DNA of 45,329 bases. It comes from Hydrogenophaga sp. (lineage in GTDB: Bacteria > Pseudomonadota > Gammaproteobacteria > Burkholderiales > Burkholderiaceae_C). The notes below the pieces were generated by a model. That model ran no database searches and was not told the origin of the DNA. It saw only the letters and a program-made list of their open reading frames with translations. Below, one piece after another: positions 43,130 to 45,329 of the stretch; position 1 is the first letter of the stretch; each line of letters begins with the position of its first letter. The stretch spans positions 1-45,329 of the forward strand of contig JAABQG010000028.1 in assembly GCA_011391595.1 (NCBI GenBank), written 5' to 3'. The translations under genes and the position numbers were made by a program.

Positions 43130-45189
43130 GATGCGGAATTATCGCCGGCGCCTGCGTCGGCCTCGTTGACATCGACCGCAATGGCGATCGGCCCAGCGGA
43201 AACTTCTTCTTCATCTCCATCGGTCTCGTCCACGGGCGCGGGCGCGACGTCCAGACGCTCGATCACCGTGCCGTTGACGTCCAGTGAGATCTCATCGATC
43301 TCGCCCAGCTTCACCCGCAAACGGGCGCCGCGCGTCAGGCCCTGGGCACCCAGCACCGGGAACACCAGGGGCAGCTCGTCGGCGCGCACCAGCCAGCTGC
43401 CGCCATAGCCTTCCTTGAAGGTGGTGGCGACCAGTTCGGTGATGCCCTGCTGCTCCAGGTATTTAAGCGTCCAGAAGCGCTCCATGCCAGCCTGGTACCC
43501 GTTGTAGGCGCTGTAGGCCGCGTCGAAGGCGCTGATGATGGAAAACAGCTCGGCGTCCTTGGGCTTGAATGGCGCGGCCAGCGCGGCGGTCTTGCCATGC
43601 CGGGCGCAAGCAATGATCTGCCACTGGTTCACCAGGTCGGTGTAGCGGCGCAGGGGTGAGGTGCTCCAGGCGTAGCTCTTGACGCCGATGCCCGCGTGCG
43701 GCAGCGCCTTGGTGCCCATGCGGACTTTTACGCCGGGCGCCATGGAAGCCTGGCTGCGGTAGATGCCGGGCACGCCGAGCTCGGCCATCCAGCTGCCCCA
43801 GGTGCTGTTGGCCAGGATCATGGCCTCGGCGACGATCAGGTCCAGCGGCGAGCCCCGCTGGCGGGTGGTGATCTGCACCTGTTCGTCACCCGACGGCACA
43901 TTGCCGTCGTTGCCGACGAGCCGGAAGTTGTAGTCCGGCCGGTTGAAGTTCTCGGGCTTGCCACGCACCACTTCCCGTTTGGCCTTCAGGTCTTTCGCCA
44001 GGCGATACAAAAATGTGAGCACATCACGACCGATCGGCGATGGGAGAGTGCCATTTTGATGCTCAAAGTCGGGATTTTCGAGCCATTCGGCCGTGATCAA
44101 GGTGTCGAGCTGGTCGTGGCGCAGGTTGGCGGCAATCGGCACGCGTTCGATCTTCGTTTCCGAGCCACGGATCTCCAGCGTGGCCTCGTCCAGCGTCACG
44201 TACAGCGACACCGCCGGGCAGGCACGGCCTTCCGACAGCGTGTAGCCCTGCACCACGTCGTCTGGCAGCATGGTGATCTTGTAGCCCGGCATGTAGACCG
44301 TGGACAGCCGGCTGCGCCCCACCTGGTCGATCGGGCTGCCTGGCAGCACCACCAGCCCCGGCGCGGCGATGTGCACGCCCAGCACCACGGTGCCGGTGCC
44401 CAGCCCTTGGACGGAGAGCGCGTCGTCGATCTCGGTGGTCTGCGAGTCGTCGATCGAATAGGCCTGCACCGGCGCGAGAGGCAGCGCTTCGGTGATGGGC
44501 GGCGCCTGCAACGGCGGGAAGGCCGTGCCCTTGGGAAAGTTGTCGAGCAGGAAGCGCTGCCAGTGGAACTGGTAGGGCGATTCGATGGCGCCAGCCTGCT
44601 GCAGCAGCGCCAGCGGCGGCAGGTGCGTGGCGCGCGAGGCCTCGACCACGGCCTTGTATTCGGGTGCGTTTTTGTCAGGGCGGAACAGGATCTTGAAAAG
44701 TTGCTCGCGGATCGGCGCAGGGCAGCGGCCCGCGGCCAGCTCGGCCGACCAGTCCGCTATCTGCTGCAGGATGACTTTTTTCTTCTCGATCGCAGCCAGT
44801 GCCTGCTGCAGGATCTCGGCCGGCGCCTTCTTGAAGCGCCCCTTGCCCGCGCGGCGGAAGTAGTGCGGCGCGTCGAACAGACGCATCAGCGCACCAGCCT
44901 GCTGCACCAGCGTGGCCTCGGCGCTGAAATAGTCGCGCGCCAGGTCGGCAAAGCTGAATTCGCCCTCGGGGGCGAATTCCCAGGCCAGCTCCAGCTCGAT
45001 GGTCTGCGCCACGGCGGCGGCCTGGGCCATGAGTTCGGCCGGGGCGGGCTTCTCGAACTTGATCAGGATGTTGGCGGCCTTGACCTTGACGCGTTTGCCG
45101 CTGTCCAGCTCGACCTGGGACGAGGCTTCCGCCTCCGACAACACACGCCCGGCCATGAACTTGCCGGCTTCTTCAAACAATGCATACAT
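43126..45189 (-). CDS. RNase II/RNase R-family exoribonuclease (RNB domain)
   Basis: A 687-residue 3'-5' exoribonuclease. An N-terminal region with GKFMAGRVLSEAEASSQVEL leads to the RNB catalytic domain. Its metal site is SIDDSQTTEIDDALSVQGL (about residues 243-261), with the second Asp of RNase II replaced by Glu, as I recall for RNase II-like proteins of cyanobacteria and plants. Later conserved pieces are HIAAPGLVVLPGSPID, TVYMPGYKITMLPDDV and YAWSTSPLRRYTDLVNQWQI (substrate channel). The C-terminus has a short S1-like part and an acidic tail (about the last 40 residues). The gene heads an operon with the TonB-like gene, aroE and mtgA. Confidence 0.88.
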   Translation of the reverse strand: MYALFEEAGKFMAGRVLSEAEASSQVELDSGKRVKVKAANILIKFEKPAPAELMAQAAAVAQTIELELAWEFAPEGEFSFADLARDYFSAEATLVQQAGALMRLFDAPHYFRRAGKGRFKKAPAEILQQALAAIEKKKVILQQIADWSAELAAGRCPAPIREQLFKILFRPDKNAPEYKAVVEASRATHLPPLALLQQAGAIESPYQFHWQRFLLDNFPKGTAFPPLQAPPITEALPLAPVQAYSIDDSQTTEIDDALSVQGLGTGTVVLGVHIAAPGLVVLPGSPIDQVGRSRLSTVYMPGYKITMLPDDVVQGYTLSEGRACPAVSLYVTLDEATLEIRGSETKIERVPIAANLRHDQLDTLITAEWLENPDFEHQNGTLPSPIGRDVLTFLYRLAKDLKAKREVVRGKPENFNRPDYNFRLVGNDGNVPSGDEQVQITTRQRGSPLDLIVAEAMILANSTWGSWMAELGVPGIYRSQASMAPGVKVRMGTKALPHAGIGVKSYAWSTSPLRRYTDLVNQWQIIACARHGKTAALAAPFKPKDAELFSIISAFDAAYSAYNGYQAGMERFWTLKYLEQQGITELVATTFKEGYGGSWLVRADELPLVFPVLGAQGLTRGARLRVKLGEIDEISLDVNGTVIERLDVAPAPVDETDGDEEEVSAGPIAIAVDVNEADAGAGDNSAS

Positions 45190-45196
45190 GGCCGGG

Positions 45197-45202
45197 ATTG
45201 TC
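45197..45202 (-). promoter_or_regulatory. -10-like hexamer before the RNB gene
   Basis: On the minus strand GACAAT ends seven bases before the ATG at 45189. TGG immediately upstream makes it a TGN extended -10 candidate. No Shine-Dalgarno site is seen. It would start the rnb-tonB-aroE-mtgA transcript at or near the start codon. Confidence 0.45.
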
Positions 45203-45233
45203 CCAGCAAAATTCCGACCGCCCGTCTCGAGCG

Positions 45234-45329
45234 TCAGTCGAGGTTCAGAAAGTCGAAGATCGCGTCGATATGGTCTTCAAAGTCGCTCAGGGCGTGGTCG
45301 CCGCCGGGCAGCAGCCTGATCGTCGCGCC
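45234..45329 (-). CDS. C-terminal end of a YqiA-like alpha/beta-hydrolase esterase (partial)
   Basis: The last 31 codons of a minus-strand gene end with a TGA at 45234-45236. The visible protein end is LLPGGDHALSDFEDHID followed by AIFDFLNLD. GGDHALSDF matches the catalytic-His segment of YqiA/YcfP-type esterases (UPF0227). The 5' part is outside the window, so only this C-terminal match supports the call. It lies 44 bases before the RNB gene. Confidence 0.7.
   Translation of the reverse strand, partial: GATIRLLPGGDHALSDFEDHIDAIFDFLNLD

Overview
The window looks like core chromosome of a high-GC betaproteobacterium, most likely a member of the Comamonadaceae (Burkholderiales). This rests on the dcw cluster, on the dapF-DUF484-xerC and rnb-tonB-aroE-mtgA gene strings, and on the HslV N-terminus that starts MEHFHGTTI. 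The genus cannot be fixed from the sequence. I see no insertion sequence, prophage, CRISPR array, tRNA or rRNA. Coding density is very high, and only one gene-free stretch exceeds 300 bases; it holds the RNase P RNA gene.

Region 1 (1-5100) has the 3' end of htpX with a terminator. Facing it is a minus-strand row: an amine-oxidase-like flavoprotein, a cysteine synthase and a COG2509-type FAD dehydrogenase. rnpB (RNase P RNA, plus strand) lies upstream of that row. Region 2 (5101-9120) has a divergent regulator pair, a cysteine-free IscR-like Rrf2 protein and an NhaR-like LysR protein, with a shared repeat in the promoter gap. It also has a minus-strand pair, a Nudix + metallo-beta-lactamase fusion coupled to a pseudouridine-synthase-like protein whose catalytic motif is degenerate. 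Region 3 (9357-13300) carries dapF, a DUF484 gene, xerC and rlmI. Region 4 (13486-19735) holds a His-rich COG0523 GTPase, a DksA that has lost three of four zinc cysteines and gained an Ala/Lys/Pro-rich tail, a large two-STAS protein of unknown role, and hslVU.

Region 5 (19984-38183) is a complete division and cell wall (dcw) cluster: mraZ, rsmH, ftsL, ftsI, murE, murF, mraY, murD, ftsW, murG, murC, ddlB, ftsQ, ftsA, ftsZ, lpxC. Most junctions overlap by 1-11 bases, so the products of lipid II synthesis and septal growth are probably made by coupled translation. ftsZ has its own leader and strong Shine-Dalgarno site. Region 6 (38192-45329) has a 58-residue membrane miniprotein, then minus-strand genes: ruvC, a CdsA-like/PlsC pair, the operon rnb-tonB-like-aroE-mtgA, and the tail of a YqiA-like esterase.

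The window has no obvious accessory or defence system. The more unusual signals are the zinc-ligand-poor DksA beside a COG0523 metallochaperone, the tandem STAS protein, and a recurrent -10-like hexamer sitting 6-7 bases before start codons that lack a Shine-Dalgarno site, which suggests leaderless mRNAs.
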